DNA from: an uncultured Lachnospiraceae bacterium
GTDB lineage: Bacteria > Bacillota > Clostridia > Lachnospirales > Lachnospiraceae
Direction: 5' to 3'
DNA length: 35,015 bases
Assembly: GCA_949879775.1 (NCBI GenBank)
Contig: CATLBW010000018.1
Span: forward strand, 1-35,015
The translations under genes and the position numbers were made by a program. Below, in pieces: positions 1 to 9,095 of this stretch. The stretch's first letter is position 1, and every line of letters begins with the position of its first letter. Below the pieces are notes generated by a model. The model was given only the letters and a program-made list of their open reading frames with translations, did not search any database and had not been told where the DNA came from.

Positions 1-3
1 TCT

Positions 4-37
4 AACGTATGTTCGATGAACATACGTTTCTTTTTTG
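4..37 (+). terminator. Rho-independent terminator at the window edge
   Basis: An 11-bp perfect inverted repeat (4-14 with 18-28, loop GAT) is followed directly by a T-rich run (TCTTTTTT). It would end a plus-strand transcript entering from the left of the window. The gene it serves is not visible. Confidence 0.75.
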
Positions 38-49
38 TGCCTCAAAAAG

Positions 50-260
50 TCGGAATTTCCTATAAAGGAACAAAGCGGACAAGTCCGCGTAAGCGAACAA
101 AATACCAGATGGTTGAGGGGCGTGGACGAATTTATGCGGCGAGCACAGTCGCTTTAGCGACATATTTCCTTTTGTGCGAGTGCGCATATTTATTTTTATC
201 TTATAGGAAAGATACTTTCACGCTTTAGTGTGGCAAGGCCTTTCCTATAAGATGAGAAAG
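50..260. repeat. Dispersed structured intergenic repeat, copy 1
   Basis: This stretch has no credible gene. It contains several nested hairpins: GCGGAC/GTCCGC near 75-88, GTCGC/GCGAC near 148-160, and a 14-bp perfect inverted repeat (198-211 with 240-253) whose ends read ATCTTATAGGAAAG and its complement, with a 28-nt loop. The same string of modules recurs near 14961-15143, and fragments occur near 10774 and 19786. Short open frames here are produced by the repeat. A non-autonomous element or a processed RNA structure is possible; no transposase is present. Confidence 0.6.
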
Positions 261-454
261 CGCCGAAGGCGACTTTGCGAACGGCGTGGGCTGAGCGGTT
301 ACAATTTCGCTGAAATGATGCCAACATTAACGTGGATAGCCTTCTCCTAAAATCAAATACCCATGCAAGCATGCCTATTTTCCACATTGCTCGCAGGAAT
401 AAAATATGGCTGCCTCCTCTTACTGGAAGAAACAGCCAATCAACTTACTTTTAA
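260..454. other. Gene-free stretch between the structured repeat and the tRNA-tail array
   Basis: No open frame with a plausible ribosome-binding site was found. The only recognisable element is the hairpin at 408-437, listed separately. Confidence 0.5.
396..437 (-). terminator. Candidate terminator after the tRNA-Tyr/tail array
   Basis: On the minus strand GGCTG and CAGCC (outer stem) and CTTCC with GGAGG (inner stem, one G-T pair) form a hairpin over 408-437, followed by ATATTTTATT. It lies just beyond the last tRNA-tail unit, so it could end a transcript that begins at the tRNA-Tyr promoter. The stem has an internal loop, so the call is moderate. Confidence 0.4.
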
Positions 455-722
455 TGGATGGAGAAGGATTCGAAACGTTTTGGTTTTTCCCAACCGTTCT
501 TCACCTTTCTATAATTTAATGGATGAAGAAGGATTCGAACCGTTTTGGTTTTTCTCAACCGTTCTTCACCTTTCTATAATTTAATGGATGGAGAAGGATT
601 CGAACCGTTTTGGTTTTTCTCAACCGTTCTTCACCTTTCTATAATTTAATGGATGGAGAAGGATTCGAACCGTTTTGGTTTCTCACAACTGTTCACTCAC
701 CTTCAGCTCCTTTTTCTTTAAA
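455..722 (-). repeat. Four tandem 65-bp units, each bearing the tRNA-Tyr 3' end
   Basis: Units begin at 455, 520, 585 and 650, spaced exactly 65 bp; the last one is diverged and runs into the tRNA gene at 723. Each starts (plus strand) with the same 22 nt as the 3' end of the tRNA-Tyr gene (723-744), covering the acceptor 3' strand and T-loop, with one mismatch in the first unit and one in the second. The remaining 43 nt is shared among units but not with the tRNA. The T-stem partner is changed, so the units are not functional tRNAs. Each of the first three units also ends in a perfect TATAAT on the plus strand (510, 575, 640) preceded 17 nt upstream by TTCTCA or TTCCCA. Confidence 0.9.
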
Positions 723-804
723 TGGATGGAGAAGGATTCGAACCTTCGAAGGCGTCGCCAACAGATTTACAGTCTGCCCCCTTTGGCCACTCGGGAATCC
801 ATCC
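723..804 (-). tRNA. tRNA-Tyr (anticodon GTA)
   Basis: The minus strand folds as a class II tRNA of 82 nt. The acceptor stem is GGATGGA with TCCATCC, discriminator A, and CCA is not encoded. The anticodon stem is CAGA/TCTG around the loop CTGTAAA, giving anticodon GTA. A long variable arm (GGC GAC GCC) and a T-arm GAAGG TTCGAAT CCTTC complete it. It has its own sigma-A promoter upstream and the array of tRNA-tail repeats directly downstream. The CCA end must be added after transcription, a job for the cca product encoded at 16343-17686. Confidence 0.97.
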
Positions 805-846
805 ATATACAAGGGCAAATGTCCCATTCACCCCTGACCATGTTCG

Positions 847-875
847 ATTATAGCACATATCCCCTACACTTGCAA
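847..875 (-). promoter_or_regulatory. Sigma-A promoter of tRNA-Tyr
   Basis: On the minus strand TTGCAA (870-875) and TATAAT (847-852) are separated by 17 bp. The expected start point is about 35-40 nt before the mature tRNA 5' end. Confidence 0.8.
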
Positions 876-974
876 GCAGAAATTTTATTATTTTGCGGCA
901 TTATTCTACAAATTCATTATTTTCACGATTCATTTGAACCGAGAGTATGCCCTTTAAGGCACCGGCCGCTCCCC

Positions 975-3095
975 TTAAAATTCCAAGCGTTCCTCATTGC
1001 CGATATTTTTGAGGATTACCGCGCAATTAGGAGGAAGGGCAATTTTAATACGCCCATTCGTCACACGATAAATTTCCGGCTCCAACGTATAAGATTCCGG
1101 CTCCGTCATTATAATGCGCTCAAGCCTCGTCTCACGCTCCATGCCTGCCGGCCAGACGCGCCACTCCATATGGCGCTCCACATAGTCATTGTTGATTATG
1201 ATAATAAATTGCTGCTCGCGGTTAAATCGCCCGTAACACATAATCTGGTAGTCGCCCCCCAAAATCTTCAGGGAACCCGTACGGAATGCTTCATATTGCT
1301 TATGGATGCTTATAATATCACGATGGAACGATAAAAGCTCCTGGTCTTCCTTGCCCCAAGGGTAAGTCCTGCGGTTATCCGGGTCGGTAAATCCCACCGC
1401 CCCAGCCTCATCCCCATAATAAATCGTAGGCGCCCCAGGCCAGGTCATCTGTACCACGACCGCCTCTTTCATCACGCCCTTATTCAAATCCTCGCCTGCC
1501 GCCGCACTTCCCAGATGGTCAACCCTGCCTACCTTGTGGTTGGTACGGGTCAGGAACCGCGAATGGTCGTGGTTGGACAATTCGTTCATCGCGCACTGCA
1601 AAGACGGCGTCATAAACCGCGTCATATAGTAGTTCATGGCCCCTTCAAAATTCTGGAAATTCCCCAGCATATCCTGTCGGTAACCATCACTGTGCTTCTC
1701 CATGCCCGTAAGGAACCACGTCAACGGCTCCATAAACGCATCATAATTCATCACGGTGTCCCACTGGTCGCCGCGCAGCCATTCCACGGGGTCGCCATAA
1801 TGCTCGGCAAGCACGATTGCCTCCGGGTTCGCCTCCTTGACCGCCTTGCGGAAATCCTGCCAAAACTTATGGTTAAATTCCACCGAATGCCCTAAATCCG
1901 CCGCCACGTCAAGACGCCATCCATCCGCATTATACGGTGGGGACACCCATTTCCTCCCAATATCAAGTATATAGTCATATAATTCCTGCGAGCCTTCATA
2001 ATTCAGCTTGGGCAGCGTATCATGCCCCCACCAGCCGTCATAACTGCCATTGTAGGGCCAGCGGTTCTCATCATAGAAATGAAAGAAATGCCGGTAAGGG
2101 CTGTCAGCCGACACATACGCCCCGGTCGCATAACCAACCTCGCATTCATAAATCAGCTCCTTATCCAGCCATTTATTAAAGGAACCGCAATGATTGAAGA
2201 CCCCATCCAGGATTACCCGCATCCCTCGCCTGTGCGCTTCCTCAACAAGCCTCGCAAACAAGGCATTGCTCGCTTCTAAGTTCCGGTGCGTAGAAACGCG
2301 CTTAATATATCTGGTAGCCCGCGTATTGTCCGTCTCCCCGGAAGACAATAACGCCCCGCCATCTTCCTCAATCACGCCGTAATGAGGATCTATATAGTCA
2401 TAATCCTGGATATCATATTTATGGTTGGAGGGCGAGACAAACAGCGGATTGAAATACAAAACCTCAATCCCTAACCCCTGTAAATAATCCAGCTTTTGGA
2501 TAACGCCTGCTAAATCGCCGCCGTAGAATTCCCCCACGCCAAAATTTGCCGGGGGCTTCTCCCAGTCCGTCACCTGCTGGCTATACACCTGGATATAATA
2601 ATATTCGTTGGTAAGCACGTCATTGGAGGGGTCGCCGTTACAGAAACGATCAACCAAAATCTGATACATGACAGCTCCCTTTGCCCAGCCCGGCGTTGAG
2701 AATCCTGGCACTATCACAAAGTTATACTCATGCCGGACCACCGGCGTCACTCCCATCCTGTCGTAAAAACAATGGAGCATACCAGTAACCGCCTCAAAAT
2801 AATAATGGTAAGCCTCTTCGCCAAGCTGCACCTTCGCCTGATAATAATCAAAAGGCCCCTCTGACTCTTCTTTGCTCATGGGAATTTTCTGTTCCCCGCT
2901 GCACAGCCATACAATATCCACGTTATTCTTCGACGTGCGGAAGCGGATTGTCACCTCATCATTTATATCTGGCTCAGGGGGATTCCGGTAATCTTTGGTC
3001 CCATCAGAAAACAATGCATGTTTGCGCAGGATCGGGCGCATCTGCATCATATATTGCTGCTTCTGGCTCAATTCATAAATGGAATATTCTCTCAT
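975..3095 (-). CDS. GH13 alpha-amylase family protein (neopullulanase/maltodextrin hydrolase type)
   Basis: The 706-residue product is a glycoside hydrolase of family 13 that should hydrolyse alpha-1,4 (possibly alpha-1,6) bonds in maltodextrins, pullulan fragments or cyclodextrins. An N-terminal beta-sandwich region (about 30-130) resembles the CBM34 domain of neopullulanase-type enzymes. The barrel shows the four conserved blocks: DGVFNHCG (about 297-304), GWRLDVAADLG with nucleophile Asp about 396, AEHYGD with acid Glu about 431, and SNHDHSRF with the transition-state Asp about 510. There is no signal peptide, so it acts in the cytoplasm. I chose the ATG at 3095 because GAGAGAGG lies about 8 nt upstream; the frame is open to an ATG at 3122 with a poor site. 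The gene stands alone, between the tRNA-Tyr gene and ftsH. Exact substrate is not determinable from sequence. Confidence 0.9.
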   Translation of the reverse strand: MREYSIYELSQKQQYMMQMRPILRKHALFSDGTKDYRNPPEPDINDEVTIRFRTSKNNVDIVWLCSGEQKIPMSKEESEGPFDYYQAKVQLGEEAYHYYFEAVTGMLHCFYDRMGVTPVVRHEYNFVIVPGFSTPGWAKGAVMYQILVDRFCNGDPSNDVLTNEYYYIQVYSQQVTDWEKPPANFGVGEFYGGDLAGVIQKLDYLQGLGIEVLYFNPLFVSPSNHKYDIQDYDYIDPHYGVIEEDGGALLSSGETDNTRATRYIKRVSTHRNLEASNALFARLVEEAHRRGMRVILDGVFNHCGSFNKWLDKELIYECEVGYATGAYVSADSPYRHFFHFYDENRWPYNGSYDGWWGHDTLPKLNYEGSQELYDYILDIGRKWVSPPYNADGWRLDVAADLGHSVEFNHKFWQDFRKAVKEANPEAIVLAEHYGDPVEWLRGDQWDTVMNYDAFMEPLTWFLTGMEKHSDGYRQDMLGNFQNFEGAMNYYMTRFMTPSLQCAMNELSNHDHSRFLTRTNHKVGRVDHLGSAAAGEDLNKGVMKEAVVVQMTWPGAPTIYYGDEAGAVGFTDPDNRRTYPWGKEDQELLSFHRDIISIHKQYEAFRTGSLKILGGDYQIMCYGRFNREQQFIIIINNDYVERHMEWRVWPAGMERETRLERIIMTEPESYTLEPEIYRVTNGRIKIALPPNCAVILKNIGNEERLEF

Positions 3096-3153
3096 AGATG
3101 ATACCTCTCTCTCAACCAACATTTCAAAGTAACCATAAACTTCCTACTAAATT

Positions 3154-3182
3154 AAAAAGGCAGCTCTAAAAGCTGCCTTTTT
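3154..3182 (-). terminator. Terminator downstream of ftsH
   Basis: A 12-bp perfect stem (3154-3165 with 3171-3182), loop of 5 nt, is flanked by A and T runs on both sides. It lies 190 bp after the ftsH stop codon and 60 bp before the GH13 start, so it probably ends the spoIIE-tilS-hpt-ftsH transcript. Because no promoter is obvious between it and the GH13 gene, it could also act as an attenuator for that gene. Confidence 0.8.
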
Positions 3183-3373
3183 AGGAGAAGGTATTTTTAC
3201 TATGGGGTGTAGCAAAAATTATATAATGTATTGGGGGGTTTTTACGATAATTATAGTACCATAAATCCCTCAAGAAGTGTGCACAAACATTACAAAAAAT
3301 GCAATCCGTTTTTGTCTACTTTGTACAGTCACTTTTTCGCACCCGTAGAAATTCCCATAGCAAATCTCACAAA

Positions 3374-5212
3374 TCATCCTTCAAAAAGCGCTTCAAACTC
3401 ATCTCTGCTGATCTTTTCTTTCTCTAACAGAAGATCTGCGCATTTATGGAGAATCTTCTCATGCTCCACCAAAATGCTCCTTGATTTCTGGTAGCACTCA
3501 TCAATAATACGCTTAATCTCCTGGTCTATCATGCCAGCCACATTTTCACCGTAAGCCCTCGCATGGGCGAGGTCCCTGCCGATAAATACCTCGTCATCCT
3601 CATTGTCATAATTAATAAGCCCAATGTTCTCCGACATGCCATACCTGGTTACCATTGCCTTTGCCACCCCGGTCGCCTGCTTAATATCCTGTGAGGCCCC
3701 TGTGGTAATATCGTCAAAAATCATCTCTTCCGCTACCCGGCCGCCGAGATCCACAATAATCTCCTGCAGCATCCTGCCCTTCGTGTTAAACATCTCATCA
3801 CGTTCCGGTAACGGCATGGTATATCCTGCCGCCCCAACGCCAGTGGGTATAATGGACACAGAGTATACTGGCCCCACATCCGGCAGCACATGGAAAAGGA
3901 TTGCATGCCCCGCCTCATGGTAAGCGGTAATCCGCTTCTCCTTGTCAGTGATAATCCGGCTCTTCTTCTCAGAGCCAATGCCAACCTTCACAAAAGACTT
4001 GCGGATGTCGCTCTGTATGATATAAGCCCGGTCCTCCTTGGCAGCGACAATCGCCGCCTCATTCAAAAGGTTCTCCAAATCAGCCCCGGTAAAGCCTGCT
4101 GTCGTCTGGGCAATCTGCTTCAAATCCACATCATCCCCCAGGGGCTTATTCTTGGCATGGACATTCAAAATCTCTTCCCTGCCGCCAATATCCGGCCTCC
4201 CCACGTGCACCTTACGGTCAAAACGCCCTGGGCGCATAATTGCAGGGTCTAAAATATCAACACGGTTCGTCGCCGCCATCACGATAATACCCTCGTTGAC
4301 GCCAAAACCATCCATCTCCACCAAAAGCTGGTTAAGGGTCTGCTCACGCTCGTCATGGCCGCCGCCCATACCTGTTCCGCGCCGCCTTGCCACCGCGTCA
4401 ATCTCATCAATGAACACAATGCAGGGGGCGTTCTTCTTCGCCTCCTCAAACAAGTCGCGGACACGGGAAGCCCCTACGCCGACAAACATCTCCACAAAGT
4501 CGGAGCCAGAAATGCTAAAAAACGGAACTCCCGCCTCCCCGGCAACCGCCTTGGCAAGCAGCGTCTTACCGGTTCCCGGCGGTCCCACTAATAGGACGCC
4601 TTTGGGAATCCTCGCCCCCAGCTTCGTATACTTTCGGGGCGACTGCAAAAAATCAACAAGCTCTTCCAGCTCTTCTTTTTCCTCTTTAAGCCCGGCCACA
4701 TTTCCAAAATTAATCTTCTTATTTTCATCAGTTGTCATCTTAGCCCGGCTCTTGCCAAAATTCATCATCTTGCCCCCGCCCCCGGAGGAAGAAGCCGCAT
4801 GGTTCGTCATCATAATATAAAACACGAACAGCACGCCAAACAAGACCAACGTTGGAAGTATGGATATCAGCCAGTTCTCTTCCGGCATCTCCTGTACCAC
4901 GAAATCCCTGAATTCATATGATTTCATAGTCTCCTGCAAAGCATTGACATCCGACACATGCAAAGACCTGGTGGCATTCTTGGAATCCCCCTTCACAGTC
5001 ACGCTCGCCTCGCCGCTGGGAACCTCACGGTTCTGGGTGACTACAACAGATACCACATTCTCATTTTCCAGGTCCTGCTCAAACTGGCCATAGGTATAAA
5101 CAGAACCTTGGTTAAAACCAGGCGAATTATCCCGCAAAATCCAGAGCAGCGCAAGAATGGCAATCACTGCAATATATACGCCAAATGCCCGGTAACGTTT
5201 TTGATTATTCAT
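3374..5212 (-). CDS. ftsH: ATP-dependent zinc metalloprotease FtsH
   Basis: The 612-residue membrane protease extracts and degrades membrane and unstable cytosolic proteins, working as a hexamer. One membrane segment lies near residues 9-26 and a second near 115-135, enclosing the extracytoplasmic domain. The AAA+ module has Walker A GPPGTGKT (210-217), Walker B with IDEID (about 268-272) and the second region of homology (about 314-332). The zinc site is HEAGH (432-436), with the third ligand Asp about 509 in GASQDI. Length is slightly below the 637-644 residues of the B. subtilis and E. coli proteins, mostly at the C terminus. It is the last gene after tilS and hpt, 28 bp from hpt, the order seen in Bacillus and many Clostridia. 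In B. subtilis FtsH is also needed for normal entry into sporulation. Confidence 0.98.
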   Translation of the reverse strand: MNNQKRYRAFGVYIAVIAILALLWILRDNSPGFNQGSVYTYGQFEQDLENENVVSVVVTQNREVPSGEASVTVKGDSKNATRSLHVSDVNALQETMKSYEFRDFVVQEMPEENWLISILPTLVLFGVLFVFYIMMTNHAASSSGGGGKMMNFGKSRAKMTTDENKKINFGNVAGLKEEKEELEELVDFLQSPRKYTKLGARIPKGVLLVGPPGTGKTLLAKAVAGEAGVPFFSISGSDFVEMFVGVGASRVRDLFEEAKKNAPCIVFIDEIDAVARRRGTGMGGGHDEREQTLNQLLVEMDGFGVNEGIIVMAATNRVDILDPAIMRPGRFDRKVHVGRPDIGGREEILNVHAKNKPLGDDVDLKQIAQTTAGFTGADLENLLNEAAIVAAKEDRAYIIQSDIRKSFVKVGIGSEKKSRIITDKEKRITAYHEAGHAILFHVLPDVGPVYSVSIIPTGVGAAGYTMPLPERDEMFNTKGRMLQEIIVDLGGRVAEEMIFDDITTGASQDIKQATGVAKAMVTRYGMSENIGLINYDNEDDEVFIGRDLAHARAYGENVAGMIDQEIKRIIDECYQKSRSILVEHEKILHKCADLLLEKEKISRDEFEALFEG

Positions 5213-5240
5213 TGCCTATCCCTTATCTCCTTTCTATATT

Positions 5241-5783
5241 TTAAGCATCCAGTTCTACAACCCCTATATAAGGAAGGTTGCGGTAACGCTGCATATAATC
5301 AAGTCCATAGCCCACTACAAACTCATCCGGGATTTCAAACCCGGTGTAGTCCACATGCACATCCGCCACCCGGCGCATTGGTTTATCCAACAATGTGCAC
5401 AGGCGCAGGCTTTTTGGTTTCCTGCTCTTTAAGTTTTCCAAAAGATAGCTCAGCGTCCTCCCGGAATCCACAATGTCCTCCACCACCAGCACATGCCTGC
5501 CTTCAATAGGTTCATCCAAATCCTTGGTTACCTTGACTATCCCGCTGGACTCTGTGCCATTCCCATAGCTGGACACAGACATAAAATCCAGCGAAACAGG
5601 CACGCAAATCTGTTTTGCCAGCGCACATGTGAAAAATACGCCCCCTTTCAGGACGCTCACCAAATGGACTGGCTCTCCCTGGTAAAACTCGCTAACCTCC
5701 CTGCCTATCTCCCGAACCCTTATCTCTACCTCTTCTTCCGGGATTAAGACGCGGATTTTCTCACTCAATCTCTTCTCCTCCAT
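5241..5783 (-). CDS. hpt: Hypoxanthine phosphoribosyltransferase
   Basis: The enzyme converts hypoxanthine (and usually guanine) plus PRPP to IMP or GMP in purine salvage. The 180-residue product has the PRPP-binding signature VLVVEDIVDSGRT (98-110), the LKGG loop (45-48) and the conserved tail around DYMQRYRNLPYIG. The annotated ATG (5783) overlaps the tilS end by 23 bp. A strong alternative is the TTG at 5768, giving MSEKIRVL, preceded by GGAGGAG at 8 nt and overlapping tilS by only 8 bp; relatives often begin at that point. Either way the two genes are translationally coupled. Cytoplasmic. Confidence 0.95.
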   Translation of the reverse strand: MEEKRLSEKIRVLIPEEEVEIRVREIGREVSEFYQGEPVHLVSVLKGGVFFTCALAKQICVPVSLDFMSVSSYGNGTESSGIVKVTKDLDEPIEGRHVLVVEDIVDSGRTLSYLLENLKSRKPKSLRLCTLLDKPMRRVADVHVDYTGFEIPDEFVVGYGLDYMQRYRNLPYIGVVELDA

Positions 5784-7164
5784 CTACACGTACCTCTAAA
5801 ATTCTTTTGGTATGCTCCGTCACTTTTACATCCTCACTGATGCGGTAGCCAACCACCCACAGAATATGGGTATCGTCCGCCAAAAGCAAGATATGGTCCC
5901 GCCTCCCTGCTGCTATCTTCTCATCAATGAAGTATTTCTTTAACGTTTTTCGCTTCCCTTCTTTATTGATCGTCAAATAATCATGTTCCCGCCGTGTTCT
6001 TAATCGCGTAGTACCTTTTATTTTATCATAATCAAACCATTTCGTATACATTTTTTTGGGAATTTCTTCAAAATGAGGCGTTTTTTCCAATATACGCGTG
6101 TGTATATTGCAGGCATAGGAAGAAATATGCAAACTCCCTCCCGGCAAAAGCTCCCATTGCCCCGTTTGGCGCTCCCCTGCTTTGTCCTCCTTACTGCTGC
6201 TGTTTTCCAATAAAATCCCTTCGTAATCCCGCCGCGCAAGCAAGCCATAAGGAAGCTTCACCTGTTTACCATTCTGCCGCGCAAATAACTGCCAAAGCTG
6301 CTGCACATGGATGCTTGCAAGATCTTTGCTGCTCCCCGCTTTTTTTGCCAGTGCACGGTGCAGCGCCGCCTTTATGACGATGGAAGGCTCCTTTAACAGC
6401 CCGCACGAGATGAATATTGCCTCTCCTTTGCTCCAAATATGCCTCTCTGCCGCCTGCTGGCTTAACTCCTCAATCAGCTCTGCCGCTTCCTCCGCCAGGC
6501 CGGCAGCCTGGTTCATATGGGAAACTGCATTCGCATTAATCTGCGTAAGCAGCGGGATTATCTGGCGGCGGATTTTATTCCTGGTATACAAAAGCTCCTC
6601 ATTCGTGCTGTCTATGCAAAACCCCTGCCCCTTTTTTGCAAGGTACTGTTCTATCTCCCCACGGGTAACGCACAAAAGCGGACGGATAACCTGCCCACGC
6701 ACCGGACGTATCCCGCACAGCCCTGACAACCCGCTCCCCCGGGCTAAGTGGAACAGCATTGTTTCTGCACGGTCATTCTGATTATGCGCCACCGCAACCT
6801 TATTGGCCCCAAACTCACCTGCCGTTTCCCAAAATATCTGGTAACGCAGCTTCCTGGCAGCCTCCTCCACGCTCAGCTTCTCCTGCCTCGCATATTGAAG
6901 CGCAAGGCAATGGCGTACTTTGCAGGGAATCTTAAGGCCTTTGCAGACATCCTCCACAAATCTCGCATCGGCAAGGCTCTCCTCCCCGCGTATGCCATGC
7001 TCCACATGGACAACACAAAGCGTAAATCCCAGCTCCCCGCAAAGCTCGCGCAGCATCAGCAGCAGGCACATGGAATCCGCCCCCCCTGACACAGCCGCCA
7101 GCACAATATCCTTCGGATCTATCATATGGTTCTCTTCTATATAATGCCTTACCTTTTCCTGCAT
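5761..7164 (-). CDS. tilS: tRNA(Ile)-lysidine synthase TilS
   Basis: TilS attaches lysine to C34 of the tRNA-Ile CAU anticodon with ATP, changing it to read AUA. The 467-residue protein has the PP-loop SGGADS (26-31) in the N-terminal adenylation domain, the HVEHGIRG segment and the HNQNDRAETMLF motif typical of the family, a middle helical substrate-binding domain and a C-terminal TilS_C-like domain (about 385-455, ending in a beta-rich IRTRREHD-like block). The ATG has AGGAG 6 nt upstream. It lies 37 bp after spoIIE and overlaps hpt, in the same order as in B. subtilis. Confidence 0.96.
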   Translation of the reverse strand: MQEKVRHYIEENHMIDPKDIVLAAVSGGADSMCLLLMLRELCGELGFTLCVVHVEHGIRGEESLADARFVEDVCKGLKIPCKVRHCLALQYARQEKLSVEEAARKLRYQIFWETAGEFGANKVAVAHNQNDRAETMLFHLARGSGLSGLCGIRPVRGQVIRPLLCVTRGEIEQYLAKKGQGFCIDSTNEELLYTRNKIRRQIIPLLTQINANAVSHMNQAAGLAEEAAELIEELSQQAAERHIWSKGEAIFISCGLLKEPSIVIKAALHRALAKKAGSSKDLASIHVQQLWQLFARQNGKQVKLPYGLLARRDYEGILLENSSSKEDKAGERQTGQWELLPGGSLHISSYACNIHTRILEKTPHFEEIPKKMYTKWFDYDKIKGTTRLRTRREHDYLTINKEGKRKTLKKYFIDEKIAAGRRDHILLLADDTHILWVVGYRISEDVKVTEHTKRILEVRVDGGEEIE

Positions 7165-7201
7165 ACTTATCTCCTGTAGCCCTTAAGCGCTTACGCCCTT
7201 T

Positions 7202-9055
7202 TTATTTTTCCCAGATCCCTGCCACCAAAACGGTCATGTCGTCCGGAACCTTACCCGCCGTAAACAAAAGGATGCGCTCTAAAATCTGCTTTGCCATCTG
7301 CCCCGGATTGTTTGTCTCAATCGTGTCCAAAATCTCCTGCATGGTTTCCTCGGGCATGGGAACCTTAAGGAAATCCAGCACGCCATCCGTCAAAAGCACA
7401 ACAAAATCCCCATTTTTTAGCTGACGGCTGGTCTTTTCTATCTCAATCTGCTGAAGGATGCCTGCGGGCAGGCTCGCAGAAGAGATACACTCTATCTCCT
7501 GTTCATGTTTGATAAAGGTCGCCGCCGCCCCGATTTTGTAAAAATCGCACATGCCCGTATATAAATCCATGCACGCCATGTCAACCGTAGAGAACATCCC
7601 GTCCTCGCCCTGGATGACCATTGCTGAATTCATCATACGGATTGCCGTCTCCTTCTGGAAGCCAGACTCTAAAAACTTCTCTATTAACTCTATCACCATT
7701 TCACTTTCCTTACAAGCATTGATTCCCGAACCCATGCCGTCAGACAATGCCATCACGCACTCCCCGCCTTCCAGGTTAAGGAAGGAAAAGCTGTCCCCCG
7801 ACACCTGCGCATGATCCTTTGTGAGCCTTGCTACCCCTTGCAGCGCATGGAACAATGTGTCCTCCTCAAATGTAAGGAAAGCCTCTTCCTTGCCAAGCAG
7901 CGTATGGGTATACCTGCCAGGGACCATATCACGCTTCAAGCCCTGGCTTGCCGCTTTCGCCAGCTCCTTTACCGGCACACAGTTCCCCCATTTGGACGCC
8001 GCTTTCATCTGCAAAGACATTTTTCCATTCTGCCTCTGGTAGAGATGGATTTCCCGCGTCTGGACGCCGCGCTCCTTGAGACGGTATTTTACCGCCGCGA
8101 CAAGCCTTGCTTCCTGCTGGCTGATATCGCGGTATTCCCTGGCGCAGTCCTCCATGATGTATGCCATGGCGTCAAGCTGTTCCGCTATAATCCCACGGTT
8201 TTCCAACAAACGGTTGTACCAGGCAAGGTTAAGCTTCGCCTTTTCAAAAATACCGACTGCCTCTTCCACGATACTATCCGAATAGGGACAATACCCGGCA
8301 AGCTCCTGATGCACTTCCTCCTCCGCCTGCCCACGCTTCTCAATTGAATGGAACAGCCGGTAAAACACCTCATACATCGGGCTTGTCTCCTCCTGCCAGC
8401 AGATTGCGCATTGTTCACAATCCATGCAGATTTTCCCGGCTATCTCCTGCTGCATCCTTCCCATCTCCTCCGGCTCGAAGCCTCCTTTGAACCGTTCCAT
8501 ATGGGCAAATATCTTTGACAGCCCGCTAAAAGACTTAGCATAAGTCTGCAATTTCTCCCCATGCTCCGGCGTACGCGGCTCAGCCTGCCCCTTCCAGTGC
8601 AATGGCGCAATCCCCTCCTCCATCAGCCGATGGAGCGCTGGTGAAATAAGCATTACCATTGCAGATACAAAAATGGCTTCCATCACCCCCATCCATACCA
8701 GCCCCCGGCTGCCTACCAATAACGCCTCCCCCGCCGCAGAAAGCAGCAGCACGCTGACGGCCGCCGCCGCAGCCCCCACATAGGCCCGGCAGCTCTTATA
8801 TGCCCATTCCACAAGTTTTATCACTACGCCGGTCACCAGCATCACCATCGTATACTTTGCCATTGCCTGCACCGGCACGAACAGCGCCATCCCAAAGATG
8901 CTAAACACCAGAAGCAGCGTGCGGTTGGCCTCTTCCATAAATGCCGCTGCAAAAAATCCCGGTATCAGCGGATAGCAGCCTGCGAATTCCACTTTCGCCA
9001 CGATGATAGCCAATACATATAATACGATTTCCTTCCATTTTGATTTATTCATCAT
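7202..9055 (-). CDS. spoIIE: Stage II sporulation protein E (SpoIIE), short form
   Basis: SpoIIE is a membrane-bound PP2C-type phosphatase that dephosphorylates SpoIIAA and so activates sigma-F in the forespore; it also localises with FtsZ at the polar septum. The 617-residue product has about five hydrophobic segments within residues 9-140, a cytoplasmic regulatory region with a cysteine cluster (about 210-219) and a phosphatase domain from about 395 to the end. Metal-binding motifs are visible: GDSFSF (about 420), ALSDGMGSG (about 436-444), LLTDGVLD (about 554-561) and DDMTVL (about 605-610). It is clearly shorter than the 827-residue B. subtilis protein, which has ten membrane segments; the loss is in the membrane and linker parts. 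The start has AGGAGG 5-8 nt upstream of two adjacent ATGs. It has its own Spo0A-type promoter. Confidence 0.95.
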   Translation of the reverse strand: MMNKSKWKEIVLYVLAIIVAKVEFAGCYPLIPGFFAAAFMEEANRTLLLVFSIFGMALFVPVQAMAKYTMVMLVTGVVIKLVEWAYKSCRAYVGAAAAAVSVLLLSAAGEALLVGSRGLVWMGVMEAIFVSAMVMLISPALHRLMEEGIAPLHWKGQAEPRTPEHGEKLQTYAKSFSGLSKIFAHMERFKGGFEPEEMGRMQQEIAGKICMDCEQCAICWQEETSPMYEVFYRLFHSIEKRGQAEEEVHQELAGYCPYSDSIVEEAVGIFEKAKLNLAWYNRLLENRGIIAEQLDAMAYIMEDCAREYRDISQQEARLVAAVKYRLKERGVQTREIHLYQRQNGKMSLQMKAASKWGNCVPVKELAKAASQGLKRDMVPGRYTHTLLGKEEAFLTFEEDTLFHALQGVARLTKDHAQVSGDSFSFLNLEGGECVMALSDGMGSGINACKESEMVIELIEKFLESGFQKETAIRMMNSAMVIQGEDGMFSTVDMACMDLYTGMCDFYKIGAAATFIKHEQEIECISSASLPAGILQQIEIEKTSRQLKNGDFVVLLTDGVLDFLKVPMPEETMQEILDTIETNNPGQMAKQILERILLFTAGKVPDDMTVLVAGIWEK

Positions 9056-9095
9056 TTCATCCTCCTTTTCCTGCCGCTTTATACACGCAGGAGTT

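Noticed and set aside
4-28. Possible LexA box at the left edge (GTTC and GAAC half-sites)
   Set aside because: The half-sites are in the wrong order (GTTC-N3-GAAC) and are part of an 11-bp stem followed by a T-run, so a terminator explains it.
455-722. CRISPR array
   Set aside because: The 65-bp units are repeated throughout with no unique spacers, and no cas genes are present.
675-1334. 219-codon plus-strand frame
   Set aside because: It runs through the tRNA-Tyr and antisense to the GH13 gene; it has no family similarity that I can see.
4038-4820. 260-codon plus-strand frame
   Set aside because: Antisense to ftsH; its Ser/Pro-rich composition reflects the opposite strand.
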